Source: Paragonimus skrjabini miyazakii
Lineage: Eukaryota; Platyhelminthes; Trematoda; Plagiorchiida; Troglotrematidae
Assembly (NCBI GenBank): GCA_014338405.1
Contig: JTDE01000193.1
Coordinates: forward strand, 273,761-337,760
DNA: 64,000 nucleotides
Direction of reading: 5' to 3'
The position numbers and the translations under genes are program-made. The notes below the pieces were generated by a model. It was not told the DNA's origin. It searched no databases and saw nothing but the letters and a program-made list of their open reading frames with translations. Every line of letters starts with the position of its first letter. The first letter of the stretch is position 1. Positions 1 to 12,399 of this stretch are shown here, one piece after another.

Positions 1-300
1 ACCAGGTAGGAGGTCCACACCAGCATCATTTGAGTGCCGCAGACAGTCCTCCATTATCTCGTCCATGACGAAATTGAACAAAAATGGTGATAGAGGACAG
101 TTTTGATGAACGCCGCTCCTGCTGCTGAAAATGTCAGACAGCTCACCGTAAACCCTAATCTGAACATATTCGTTTTGGTCCCGTACTGAGGGATATAAGC
201 CAGTGTGCCCCTCACACACATCATGTTCACAATCTGGAAGGTCAGTAGAGTCAAAATAAATTGCATACGGGCAGAAGTTACCCATATGTTTGATTTGCTA
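1..300 (-). pseudogene. Non-LTR retrotransposon reverse transcriptase fragment (window edge)
   Basis: On the minus strand the frame from about 175 down to 1 reads as the middle of a LINE reverse transcriptase. It has the block around GELSDIFSSRSGVHQNCPLS, followed by FLFNFVMDEIMED and a DLLPG stretch that normally lies just before the YADD box. The usual RQG of this block is HQN here. Upstream (about 180-300) a different frame continues the similarity (VNMM segment), so there is a frameshift near 175. The YADD box would lie beyond the window start. The same LLPG-type spacing is seen in the LINEs at 31.4 kb and 63.6 kb, so these are probably one RTE-like family. It is broken and not a functional gene. 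Confidence 0.8.
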
Positions 301-879
301 GGTACTGCAGATCGGAGACACGTGAACAACGATACCGAACCGAAATCGATATGCTTAGTCCGACAGTTTCCGACACTATTCGTAAACTGGCCGAACTCTC
401 TGAAAAAGATGGTAAAACGTCTAATTCGGGCATTCCAAACACTATCAGATACCAATAACTGCAATCACTGAAACAATTATGTTGTGTGGGGAAACAGAAA
501 CTTAAAGGAAGGAAAAATTATTGGAGGTTAGCAGAATGTTAATCAGGCGAGCCGCAACGAAAGTTGTAAGACGGCTTTAAAATCGTCGATAGAAAATTTT
601 TTTAAAAGCCCGGAAGCAAACATTGTGAAACAGTGTATTAATATGAACGATAGCTTCATCACTTTACGAGTAATTGAACTCCGGTGCATCAACAGTGCAA
701 TGAACGAAATAGGAGAACTGAAGCAACATATTTCCTTGTACCCTCTGAACACAACTTGCAAGACAAAGACTGTGAAATATAAATTCATACGTCTTCTTTA
801 ATCGCAAGCATTTAGCATCAAAGGAGCAGAAAAACGAGTGAAACAGATTGGGGCGTCACAACAGAAAACACTAGTGGCA
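301..879. other. No gene recognised
   Basis: Short overlapping frames on both strands have no recognisable domain, biased composition or conserved motif. I see no repeat shared with the rest of the window. Confidence 0.5.
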
Positions 880-929
880 AGCAAATGATTATAATCAATC
901 ACAACCAAAGCAGTTTCAAAGTAATGGCA

Positions 930-1065
930 AAATTTAGAAGGATCCAATTGCGAAAAATCTGGACTTCGGCTGGATTAAAATTAGCGACAGAAACAACATG
1001 CCCCAAGGCGGCAAATTCCCTACCAGCTGAGCTACGAAGTCACGTCCGAAGTTCAGAAGTTTCAC
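930..1065 (-). repeat. tRNA-derived SINE-like sequence, minus strand
   Basis: Read on the minus strand this contains an internal promoter A-box-like stretch, GTAGCTCAGCTGGTAG (about 1024-1039), as in tRNA genes. About 45 nt later comes a degenerate B-box region (AATCCAGCC). The segment after the B box (TCCAGATTTTTCG) resembles the segment after the clean B box at 1218-1228 on the plus strand, so the two look like members of one SINE family in opposite orientation. The B box here has decayed. Confidence 0.5.
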
Positions 1066-1149
1066 ATTTGGGCCAAGTTACCCAAACAACTGTGTCATGT
1101 GGAATCCACCAAACGGTCCGGCCGACTGACTACCAAAGCAGGATTTCTC

Positions 1150-1275
1150 GATCAGGTCACGCTGGAATCCACCAACGCCACAGATGAGCACTGAAAATGA
1201 ATTACTGATAAGTAGTTTCACTGGTTCGAATCCAGCCAAAATCCAAGTTTTTCGTGGTCGGGTCTCTTCCAAATT
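1150..1275 (+). repeat. tRNA-derived SINE-like sequence, plus strand
   Basis: A near-consensus RNA polymerase III B box, GGTTCGAATCC, lies at about 1218-1228. It is followed by AGCCAAAATCCAAGTTTTTCG, which resembles the minus-strand copy at 930-1065. The A box upstream is not recognisable, so the copy is 5'-truncated or divergent. The two facing copies could pair as an inverted repeat in a transcript. Confidence 0.45.
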
Positions 1276-1750
1276 ATCAAATCCGTAATTCAGTAGTAAA
1301 CTGTTTCTGAAAACATAAGTTCGATTTTTGACCCGTGAGAGAAGTGTCGATCACTACCAAGAACCACGTATTCTGATTTCGCAGCAGAGCTACGAAGCAA
1401 CTGAACAGATCAATGTTTCGCCCATGTTCGGCTTAGTGGCAGACAATGAGCGGCAAACCAATGTTTGCCGGTTTAACTTCCAGTAAGTGTGCTCAGAGAG
1501 AACAATACGAAGGAACAACAGCTGAACAGACGCACGTTTTTTCAGATACGGTCCACAATTCTGTTCTTGGATTAATTGTTTTGTTGCGAAATCATTCCAA
1601 TGGAACATTTAATTTTTGATAAAGTGTGACGACATTTTCAACTCTGTTTCAGCGTTCTAGTGTTGGCAGCGCATAATAACCTCGTGTTGCGTAGATTAAT
1701 CGTTCGTAAATAGAAGATCCTGTTTGGTCCATTTTGGTTTATAATATACA

Positions 1751-2015
1751 TACTCACACGCGAAAGTAGTTGAGCGTTCACATATGATAATTCGGTCGTG
1801 CCTAATGTGAGGTTAGCGGCGCAGTGGTAAACACGGTTGCCTCATGAACAGCATGTCCGTGGTTCAAGTCCCGGCAGTGGCGATGATGTGCACTATTGAC
1901 GAGCTCTAAGTTGAGAGAAACTCGAGTCTAGTGCTTCTCTTCGGAAGCGGCTCACTGGCTAGTCTATTGGAATGCGACAGCTGCGATCAATTGTGGGTGA
2001 TGTTCAACTTGAAAT
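1751..2015 (+). repeat. tRNA-Met-derived SINE, copy A (265 bp)
   Basis: A 265-bp unit that recurs with the same length at 15965-16229; I count about 24 differences by eye. A tRNA-like head carries an A box (GGTTAGCGGCGCAGTGG, 1811-1827) and a B box (GGTTCAAGTCC, 1861-1871). Between them a CTCAT loop resembles the anticodon loop of elongator tRNA-Met (CAU). An unrelated tail follows, ending GTGATGTTCAACTTGAAAT. About 60 bp of shared sequence precedes the A box, which is unusual for a simple SINE and may be a leader or part of a larger unit. Short frames inside it are not genes. Confidence 0.8.
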
Positions 2016-5000
2016 ACACACGTGATACTCAAAATACCACATTCCTATCAGGACGGTGGTTAGCAGCAGGATCTGTGAAATTGCTCTACAGTTCTGTTAT
2101 CCAAACGAAGTAAAATCCGTTATAGAGGATGAAGGTTTTTAAAGACGCACGTCCAAACCCTAGTCAGTGTATTTAAAAAAACAACATGAGACCACTTTGG
2201 CTTCAAGTTATTTCAGCTACGCGGCTTACGGCTGAAGGTTGTCTGTTGCTGTTTTCAAATGATTGCCTCATTTTATTTCACATATTTAAGGCTGGAAGGA
2301 ATACACGAAACGATATCATCCGACAGTTTTCGTGTTTTGACTTGTATGTCAAAATATGAAACGTCTATCAGCATCGTTCCATCCTAACTGCAATGATCAG
2401 CCATTTGGAAATTGGCCGTGTTAGTGCTAAGATGATTCATTGAACACATGTTAAGCAATGATCTTATGAGTTTACGCAAAGGTCTCTCGTTTGGTTGTCA
2501 TCAACAATAAAACTTGTTCCTTAGTACAATGTAACGGTTCAAGCGATTATGGGTTTAGTTCTCATAGAACGATCTAGACTTCTCAGGATAAACATGGGCG
2601 GCTTTTAAAGAACATTGGCTGGCTTTTAGAGCAATCAAACTCACTCACATTTAGCCAACTGACATGCGCAAATAAATGCACCAGAATGCGTGAATCAATG
2701 CGTTTTATTGTACCAAAGTTCATTTCGAGATAATATAGAAAGGCAATTAACAAATGATAGTATATAACTGATTGGAATAATATTAGTCAGAGTTCACCAA
2801 CGCTAGTGTTAAAGTTGCTTTCTCTCATTGGTTCACATTTTAAAAAATTCGTACAGGTGACAGATAATAGGTCATTAAGTGATTCCTGTTTTCTGTAATT
2901 GAGTCTGTTACTGTGATACAAGTGTTTACTAATTGTTCTATATATGATAGCTTATCTGCTTTAGATGTCTGACCATTTTTCAGTTGGGAGTATGTATAAT
3001 GGTAGAGTCATTTGCCTTCAAACTTATCTAGGGTAAAAAAGATACCACGACTCAGTTGCCTATAGATTACTGACAAAAACCACATATTTACGCCGCATCA
3101 TTATCATCATTCTCAACGTTTACTCGTACTGGTGGGTAGTACGCCTCAGGTTGTTGCTGACTTTGATGAGAATCTACAATATGACACAGTGGTAAGCAGA
3201 TACAGAAGAAAGAGGGAAGTGAATTAAAAAGACAGTGAAGGTCCGAGGGAAAGAAGAGTGAGTAACCTCGTGGATCAGTGAATGTGACATAGTGTCGTAT
3301 CGAGTAGTGTTCCATTGAGCAGGTGGGATGGTCACGGACTCCAAAACGAAGTAGACGGCACCTAACAAACTTGCTCAACGAAGCTATCGGGGCTTTAACA
3401 ACCTATGATTATGCCATCACCTGGTCACCTTGCGGTTCCCTACAACACTCATCGGCCACAATTAACATTGTACCATGTGGTAGAAACTCTGTCCAAATAC
3501 GGAGTACATGACCCAATTAGCAAAGATTGTTCACATACCTTACCTCGGTTATCAGTCGCGAAAATGCATTAAAAATGTCAGGGTCTATGCCAACCTTACC
3601 TTGAAGTATTATTATAAAATTCGAATGTGTAAAGTGTCAACGACACAGATCCGTCACGTCAATTAAACGGTACATCAGGGGCTGCATGTTTTCTACGAAA
3701 GAACTAGGTGAAGCAGAGCCGCCTACACACTCAGTATCAGTTAGCTTACTAACAAGTATAAACTACACTCCAAGATCCTCGAAATCTCAGAGTTCGTCTT
3801 TATTAATATTATTCACTACATGATTGGAATGGAAGGGAGAGAGTGAACTTTCTACCAAACGTCACTCCACATAGAAAACTCTCGAGATAGTTGCCTATAG
3901 TCACGCAATGTGCACTAACATCGTATAAATAATAACTTCAACACATTTACAAACTTCACTGGTAGCCCTGGTAGCCCTCTGCGACGGTCCCAGACAGTAT
4001 GCTAGACAAGTCAGTCGAAAAGCAGTAAGTAGGCCTGAAAACACCACAGCGGTGGACTTAGAAAAGAAGTGTCGATCATCCTGTGTCGTCAACAGAGTAA
4101 AAACAGACATACCTTCGACTTGGCCAAAAACCTACTTATCCTCCTCTTATTTGGTTTTTTCTGTTTCAGAAACCGTCGCAGTATGTGCCTCATCAGATGA
4201 GATTCGAAGGCATATCAGGAGTTTGAAACTTGCGTGCAAACGGTTCACTGACCAGTCACTTAAGTAGGCTTATGCTATCAACCAAATGAGCTTGGCTACC
4301 GAGACAGACTTATCTCAAACAGCCAACGGTGATTATTCTCATTTTATATGGCTGTTTGACGGCACTGTGTGTGCGAGCTCGGATCATTGCTAAAAGACAA
4401 AATCAGTCAACCAATTGTGTAAGTAAAACCGAACCAAACACATAGCCGAACAAACCTCCCAATCCGAAAATCCCAAGTAATGATCTAGATAAAAATGCCT
4501 GTCACATTTGTTGCTAAATACTATATTGTCACCTCTAGCTCGAATTTTCATCGCATCACAAGCACGACTGCCTTCATCATATAAGTGATCAGGATGCATG
4601 ATTGTGTACAGTTCTCAAGGCCAGTTATGCTCCGCGGTCTGGTAGAACCTTTTGTTCCTTCGATTTGCGATTAAGCTATTTGCATGTTTTGGATAGGGTT
4701 CAACTACAGCATCTGACTCTTCGAAAGACCGCTCGCAAAGATATGATGTTACGACCCCGCTAAAGCTTTCACGGCGCTTCAGTGATTGAGTGCAACGATT
4801 GAGATTCCATGGCATTACACTCTTCGGATCCGGTTACAACTCCGTAACCTCGCGACGAAGCAATTTCCTCATTCGTTTGGTTTGTTCTGCATGAGTGTAT
4901 AAGGCTCTGATAGTCCTAAACACGGAGGTGCTTCAGCTTACAGATGAAGGATTCATTTCTCGCCCCTCAAACTCGAAGTCTTCTATCAAGAGTTAACGAA

Positions 5001-5379
5001 ATGAACCGTAATTTGTTAGTCAGAACAATCCGAATTATCAACGATCAAACCACATACACCACCTTGTGATTAATTCAAACCACGACTTTTTATGGATTTC
5101 AGTTACAAATGCGACACAGCCTAAGCATCTGGTTCTTCTGACCTCGTTTTTAGGGAGTCATCAAAGTGAACATGCGCATGCTGAGAGGTGGCACAGCTTG
5201 TACAGCATCCACTAGGAGACAAATGGATCCGTTATCGGATTCCACAGAAAAAGTCGGCCTTTCCATGGGTGAGTAGTTTTGGAGGTCCACACAGAAAAAT
5301 GCGCGTATAATCCAGATGCCTTCCAACCAGTTTAATTCAAGTGTTTATCGTTTTTATTCCGATCTTCAATAGCCTTGAA
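2016..5379. other. Intergenic stretch, no gene recognised
   Basis: More than 3 kb of AT-leaning sequence with only short frames on both strands, none with a recognisable domain. I see no terminal repeats or tandem array. Confidence 0.5.
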
Positions 5380-6128
5380 CCCTCTCATCTAGCAAGTTGG
5401 GCATTATGATTAAACAAATGCTAGCCGCCAATCAATATCCAAAAGCGTTTGTTCAGAACACAATTATGCGCATGTCAACTAAGGAGGAGGCCAAAACGAT
5501 CAAAACTTCCAAGTCTACTGTGCAAATACCGTATCGTGAACAAACATCTGAAAAAATTCGTTCCATTCTGTCTGAGTACGATGTGCGAACCGTATTTCGG
5601 TTAGATAATACCTTAGAACGACTAGTGATGCGTCCTAAAGATCCAGTTTTTATGGGCGACCAGATAGACTGTGTTTACGAAATTAAATGCGGTGATTGCA
5701 ATGCCAACTACATAGGAGAGACAAGCAGACAGCTGAAAGTACGTGTTGCCGAACACAAGAGGCACACGAGGTTTCCTCCTAAGAACGCATATCAACTTCA
5801 GAAGCTAGAAAAGGATTCGGCCATCGCACTACATGCACTGTCAGAGAATCACAATGTAGGTTTTGATCAGGCGCGAGTGATTCACAGAGGTCTGCCTTCC
5901 CATGCGGAGCGCTGCTGCGCTGAAGCTCTCACTATCTACACACAACACGCTTGTGTTAATCGCAATGATAGCAAACCCCTGTCCGCAGTGTGGCGTGGAT
6001 GGACAAACAACACCAGACACGGACGAACCTTATCTACATCAGTCTTACCCCCACATAATAGGCAAACGATTCGACCAACCAATTCAGTGAGAGCGCAGAT
6101 TGATCTAACCACGACAAATCTCACGTGA
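5380..6128 (+). CDS. Penelope-like element C-terminal region with GIY-YIG endonuclease (5'-truncated)
   Basis: The open frame (ATG at 5403) is clean to its stop at 6126-6128. About the first 90 residues match the linker between reverse transcriptase and endonuclease in Penelope-like retroelements. A GIY-YIG nuclease follows: VYEIKC at about residue 93, a CxxC pair (98/101) typical of the Penelope endonuclease, YIG at 105-107, an Arg at 116 in RVAEH, a candidate catalytic Glu at about 176 (CAEAL), and an Asn-rich end. In these elements the nuclease nicks the target to prime reverse transcription. The reverse transcriptase core is missing: upstream of 5380 the frame is closed, so the copy is 5'-truncated. 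The open frame suggests a fairly recent insertion. The TTG/ATG start is nominal because the natural protein begins far upstream. Confidence 0.88.
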
Positions 6129-6161
6129 CCTCTGTTCCTTTGTTAGTGTGATTTCGACTAC

Positions 6162-6232
6162 AACACTCCTGAGGAAGGCCACCCGAGGTGGTTGAAACGT
6201 AGAGTATTACAACTTGCTCATAACGTTGTGTT
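6162..6232 (+). ncRNA. Candidate hammerhead ribozyme in Penelope terminal repeat
   Basis: Just after the endonuclease stop the sequence reads CTGAGGA (6169-6175), a fit to the CUGANGA core. It is followed by a hairpin CCACC-CGA-GGTGG (6179-6191), then GAAAC (6194-6198). Helix III can form between 6197-6200 and 6223-6226, leaving U-H at the cleavage position (6226-6227). Helix I can form between AACAC (6162-6166) and GTGTT (6228-6232), with two unpaired bases before the core. Penelope-like elements are known to carry hammerhead motifs in their terminal repeats. The pairing is by eye; helix II has extra G-U or unpaired bases at its base. Confidence 0.6.
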
Positions 6233-6256
6233 ATTCTCAATCCATTTATCAATAAC

Positions 6257-6505
6257 ATGTTAAACACGACGCCCAAACTGTTTGACTTCATTCGTACAAA
6301 ATTTGGTGCGGATATCTTACAATTGTCAGAAATGATTCAACTCACCCGCCAATCGATGGTCAGTCCCCAACAGGAACGATCAAACTCCGACAGTGATTCA
6401 TCTGACTCAGATCGGACCACACAAATAGTATTCATTCAGTTGATGGCAATTGAAGCTGTTATGATAGCGGGACTCAACAGGAAAATCGTAGATATTATTA
6501 TTTAG
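6257..6505 (+). pseudogene. Possible N-terminus of a following Penelope-like unit
   Basis: An 82-codon frame starts at ATG 6257, 25 nt after the ribozyme candidate. Its first 30 residues (KLFDFIRTKFGADILQLSEM and onward) have the look of the N-terminal region of Penelope polyproteins; the rest is Ser/Asp-rich and then hydrophobic. Its position directly behind the 3' end of one copy would fit the partial tandem arrangement usual for these elements. The frame ends without reaching a reverse transcriptase, so it is truncated or interrupted. The call rests mainly on position and is weak. Confidence 0.35.
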
Positions 6506-9500
6506 GTCTAGTGCTGCTTAAGTTCTTAGAACTACATAATTTTGTTAGACAGGGAAACCTTTGTTGAACTAATTTTTGGCAGAGGAGCAACCAAAAAACG
6601 TTTTCGATTGGCAGGAAGTGTTCAAACATCTCCCGGTTTCCATGGGTAGTGGCACCGAGGCAACATGTAGAAACAATCATGTTAACAGTTTTGCAGCTCA
6701 CTGTCATGGCTCCAGTGAATCGACCCATATGATGACTATTGGTGAATATATAGTCACCATCAGTCATGACCAGCACTGTTTCTAAGCCTCCAGTTTGGTC
6801 GGTACTGATACTGAGATGCTGAGTGGTTGCTGCTCGCTTACACAACAGAAGCCCAGATAAAACAGCTACCGGTATAGGTTACTTCCGTTTGCGTTCTAAA
6901 AGACGATATCAACTTTAAATGCACACCTAAAGAAGGTTGTTTATTATATGGAAATGCAGCAACCAGTGAATGCCAAAGTTTCTCATTCCTCTGTTTGAGG
7001 ACAGCCACTTCCATCACATAGCTTCAGTCGTAATAATTCGAATGTTTTGCAAGCCCTTTTGGGATTTGGCATTACACTTCTGAATGAAGCTGAACTTCTA
7101 GACATTAAGTGAGACACAACTCAAGATCAGTGTAGCGCACCACGAGCCACAATGCGCAAAGATAGCAAAACGGTACTAGATTGCTTAATCTGTCGAACTC
7201 TGGTAAACTACGATTAGATGATGCTAGGTCGACACTTCGGAACTCAGAGTGTGCAACAAAAACGAGATGTAAGTGTGAAAACAGTGCATCTGTTGGCGCA
7301 AAAACAGCAATAAATGGCAACAGAAATAGTTATTTGTGCCCAAAAACTTCTGATGATGTACGCTAACATGCGGAAGGCGTAACCTTGCCGGTATCACAGG
7401 GAAAGTACTGCGCTGAAAATTCGTTTAATATGGAAGTAAAGGCGCTCATAATTAAGGTGAACACCATCAGTACCAGGTTAGTGTAAGAGTTATCGTCTCA
7501 CTGTGAATTGTAACAGCCATAAAGCATTGGAAATCCACCGTCTTATACCAACGTTAGAAACGTATACAGAGATTCCACCGACCGTTTGAAACTCGTTAGA
7601 ACGAACGCTTATAAACATAGCTCGGGGTTTTTTCCTGTCGGTCTGCATGAACGACTTTAAGGCACTAGATATTTCTCGTATGAAGGACCGTCAGCGCGTA
7701 ATGTCTCACAAATTGAAATGACTACTGTTTAAAACGACCGAGCACTACAACTTATACCATCTTTTTCAACGGAAACAGCTTGACGTGGAACAATCTTTAT
7801 AGAAAAGAATTGTACGTAAAAATCACTGCTACAGAATTGGACGACTAATACATTCGTCAATCTTCCAAAGTGTTGTACAGAAAGTTTTTGTCTGGACACA
7901 TGAACTGCGTAATGTTCCGACTTGAGGCTGTGATTTGTACAAATTCAGACTCCTCTATTTCCGCTTTGAAGCGACTATCAATTCAGCCGTCGTTCTGTAT
8001 GACTTGTAAAACAAATGTACTTCACACAGTTTTTGTAGGATTAGGATCGTGATTGCCGGGTTGTCGGAAGGCTTGATCGCCCATAGAAGTAGCAACAACC
8101 GTATGACGTACGAGGTTTGAATGGTAGAGTTACCGTGTGATAAAATTACCGCTTCTTGTAAGTTGGAGAGCTAAGTAGCAAACTAAAGTGTCTATGCTTT
8201 TGAACGTCAGGGTAGGTGCGAAAAATTATACAAAAATGGCTGCCGCCATCTTCCGTACGACCACCTAGTGCCCATCGTAGGCGAACCGACTGAAGCGCAC
8301 GCTTTCCATCATAAGAGCATGTCAGTAGCTGCTTCATAGATCAGACCAGTCTAATATCTTTTCTCATCAGTATGAGGAACAAATTAACATCAGTGTGTCC
8401 GTCTTTACTGTCGACTTACGAAATTGGTTTTCCATTTTCTTATACTGTTATCGATGACGCCTTACCTTGTGTTCACTGCACACACGGTGTAGGGACAATA
8501 ATGGGCTTCATGCTTTGTCACTTTGTTGTTGACTGATAACATCGTGATTTCGATGAGTAAACGGTTAGCCGTTGCCTCAGTTTTGAATGCATGATTATAG
8601 ACACTGATGTTTTTAGTAGTTAAGTCCACTTTCTTATCGTTCTATTGACTTAACATCAGTTTGCCATTATCTTTATGGTTACATAGCAAATAAACATTAG
8701 CGCACATCTCAGATATGTTATTGTCTTTGTTGATGTTTATGATGACAATAACCATGTTGATACGTCGTACGTGACCATACCAAGGCAAAATGTGCAATTT
8801 GATTACCTCATCAATTGATTGTGTATTCCAGAACAAGTGATGACGAACTGTCACGACGAACAGCAACGTAAATATGACGAAATTGGTGGCAGAACTATCA
8901 TTTCACTTTAAGAAGTTTGAATAGAGAAGTTAGAAACAAGTTTTGTACATCGTATATTTTAAATACATTTCGTTGCAATTCATCAGATGCATACTGCATT
9001 ATGTGGGCTTATCTGGCAAAGTTCGATAGATATTGTGCACGCAAACAGCAAAATCAATGATCTCTCTCTCTCACACACACACACGCATCAGTGTGCATCA
9101 ATTATTGAGGCAATCTGCTAGCAATGAACACGTCTTTCATTGCATAACAGGGGTTACTTCTATTTGTTAAATACTACCGCTTCGGCTCTACAAAAGTGAT
9201 GGCATTACTGGTTTTTTGAAACGGCAGATACAACATACACGTTCTACACATTTTGTGAAATCTCGTCTGAGTGCCGAGCCACTTATGTGAACAGAACACA
9301 TTCCAGTTTGGGTCCGTAAAACGATAATGGACATCACAATGCCTTAATCAAGTCAAAACGTGACAAGTCGTTGATCGCTCCATATTTGCTGATATGTCGA
9401 TTTCAAGGAAATCTGCAATAGACCTTTCGGATACACTGTGCAACAAAAATCGAAAGCTTCTCCGGTTTGCTGAGACGTTAGCAACTAAGAAATGCATTAT

Positions 9501-12328
9501 GAACCTGATGGGATGCAGCGAAATTCGTTTGAGAGATACACTGTACAAAGTTTGCTTCTGACTTCTCTGCTGATTGCGACAACAACTGTCAAGCATTAGT
9601 GAACTGCTGGTATCTTTGTTGTGAACAGGCTACGTTATTGATTGATGGAGCAAAGTAAGTCGCATACATGCATGAAATACTCCTCTCTAGCAACAGCCAG
9701 AACTCTTCTTAGCGTCACAGACAGTGTCTTTGCTGTTTTGCTGATCATCAGATACATTCCGAGCTGACCGGTTGACGTGAAACGGTCCATAATCATAGGG
9801 TAGTGCCCAAAAGGGAGAAAGTGGGAGTGAGAATGTACCAGACCTGAAGCATCACTTTGTACTTTGATTATATGAAGTATACTTCATACAGACTAGCCAC
9901 TTTATTTACCAAAAGCTACTTAAAACATTGTTATGTCAAGTAGATTTTGATGGTACTTGATTTCTATAGCAGTCACTCGTTTTACCATTTGCTGGGAAGG
10001 ATAGTTTACTTCCTCGGAGTAAAGTGTAAGCAGAGCAATTGCAAAATCAAACAATAATCACATGAAGTTTGGTCATATAACAATGTGTGCACACCCAAGC
10101 TGAGAATGACAACTGCAAACTGAGCGTTGAAACATTCCTGGTTATCAAGCCAGGCCTCTACACGATCGGCCGCCAATGAACCTGACGATAACATAACAAC
10201 ATGGGTGGAAACTGACTTTGTTATTTTGGATAAAATTCTTCTCTACACAGGATGTCCAAACAAACTTCCGCTTACCGGTATCCAACAACATTTACTCCTT
10301 TATTTCAAAAAGTCACTCACCTCCACTTGGTTATATGAAAAATAAGGCGATCGTATGATCTTGTCGCCAGGTTTACAAATACATTAGGAATTTCCAAAAT
10401 AGCATTACTTAAATCAATGGACAAAGATGTGATCTGGTACATTCGACTCTAGACGTCTGTAAAGTCAAGTCAACGATGCCATAAGTTAGGTGATCCGGCT
10501 ATTTCAGAAACATCGTTCCACATGCAATGGTTGAACAGGAGTAGAGTCGTAACGTTCTGACAGGAGATCTTCATTGGAACTGTGGTCAGATGGACAGTAG
10601 TTTAAACAGGAGAGCTGAGAATTCGAACGCAAACCAGCCACTCTTTCTGAACCGAAAACTGCCTCATGCATTTGTGTGACTTTGTCATACGCTTTTGATT
10701 ACTATTCTGTCAATCCGTCAGGTACTTTTGGGGTCAACAGTCATCTGATCCACACTACCCAGCGGTGCACCTGAAGGATCACAAAGAACTCATGTGACCA
10801 CCTGTTTAATTTTGGTGAGATAGTCAAAATCAAGATTGAAAAGCGGCGAGGCATGTCGTTTACACGCCAATTTTGTCTACCGATTGGTCAAAACTGCTAA
10901 ACATTTGAAATGTCTGTTCCAAATTATATTCTTAGCACACAATACAACATAGCAAATGCAAACCTTTGTGTTGTGGACAGTTTAGTTGTAGCTATGTGAT
11001 TTTGGCGCACCTCCCGTAGCAAATTTGTGACCGCCGCACAGCGCGCCGGTGGATAATGCAATGTTGCTGGCCAGCTGGATTCACGGCACACTTTAGTTCG
11101 AGACCATGACAGAAGTTCAACGATACGATCGCGACGTCCACCTATATTTACAAGCACGTTTGGAGAGAGGGTCGTCGAGGTGTGGTAACTCCGCGAAGAA
11201 GCTGACAGTTTTGAGTCTCCTTCCACATAAGTATATCGAGCAGCTGTATCCACTTCTGAGGAAAGAATTCCTTGTGGAAAAATTTCGTCAGAAAAAATCA
11301 TGAGTTTCACGGTCTAACGATAGGAAAAGTAATGAAATAACTCTGATGGTACACACACACACAACAGCGTAAAAAGTAAGTAAAAAAAGAACTTCAATTT
11401 GTAAACTGGACATTAAAAAATTTAAACATTAGGTCGATGATCGTTGTTTGATAAATTCGAACAGATACAAAGGTGTTATAAATGAACAGCACGCTCGACC
11501 GAATCCCGAGTCACTGCCATCATGGCAATAGGAAATTTCACAAGACCGGAAACAGCCAACTACATCATATGACAAATCCAGTGTGTAAAATGAGTCAATT
11601 TTGAAGAGACGAAAAGAATCAAAGATATTACTGAAGCAACTTATAGAATTCGATAGCGGCGGTTGTATGCATACAGAACAATCAGCTGTCTTCTCACCTA
11701 ACAAAACCAATAATGTCCTAGAGTGTAAGAGAATGCAGCTCTTCGGAAACAATAAAACCAATTCACTACTTGGTCCAAACAGATCGTATCCATTTGAAAA
11801 GCTGACTTAAATAAAGCTAAACTACATGAGTGAATGACACCATGCAACGCAACATCCAGAAATAGCTGGAACAGACAACGTTTTATCAAAACACTTTATA
11901 TGATTAAAAAAATTATTCCAACACATACTTGTATAGATTTGTATATAGAGTGTGCCATGTGATCGCGACTGTTTCGTTATAGGGCATCGAGAAGATAATG
12001 GGCAAATGGTCACTTAAATAAATACAAATGACCATAGACGCTGCGTGCCCGTACCATCCACCTTGTATGGTCAAATACTGCTGGACAAAGAAAACTTAAC
12101 CCACAAAAATGACTGACCCTGCTCTTACCCGTCATTTTACGTGATCAATTCACGCCTAGTAGTTCCATATACCAACCAGCTTGACGTTGTCAACCCACGT
12201 CTGAACACTTGCCTGTGACACATCACACCAAGTCAAGCAGCAGACAACGTATGTAGTAACACGTACATGTTTACCTTACGGACAGACCGGTCAACATTTT
12301 CTTCCCATTCACTAACCGGGTACAAACT
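6506..12328. other. Long stretch without recognisable genes
   Basis: Nearly 6 kb with only short frames; none shows a domain I can name. It contains a (TC)6(AC)6 microsatellite at 9061-9084 and a short AC run at 11351-11363. I see no paired terminal repeats. Confidence 0.5.
9061..9084. repeat. (TC)n(AC)n microsatellite
   Basis: Six TC units run directly into six AC units. This is a compound dinucleotide repeat. Confidence 0.95.
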
Positions 12329-12388
12329 ATACATATGTATATATGCGCATAAACATATATGTACACATACATATGTACATATGTCCAC
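12329..12388. repeat. Alternating purine-pyrimidine ACATATGT tract
   Basis: An imperfect run of ATATGTA/TACATAT words (for example ACATATGTATATATGCGCAT) with dyad symmetry. It is a low-complexity tract that could adopt cruciform or Z-like structure. No function is implied. Confidence 0.8.
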
Positions 12389-12399
12389 ACTTTTTCTTC

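Noticed and set aside
54..464. 136-codon minus frame at the window start
   Set aside because: Only a short middle part shows RT-like residues; the rest is the wrong register of the LINE and noise.
1811..1880. A functional tRNA-Met gene
   Set aside because: The acceptor stem and anticodon stem do not close, and the whole 265-bp unit is repeated elsewhere, so it is a SINE head.
4187..4240. Another hammerhead-like core (CAGATGAG ... CGAAGG)
   Set aside because: Lacks the CUGANGA plus GAAA pair and no three-helix fold could be drawn.
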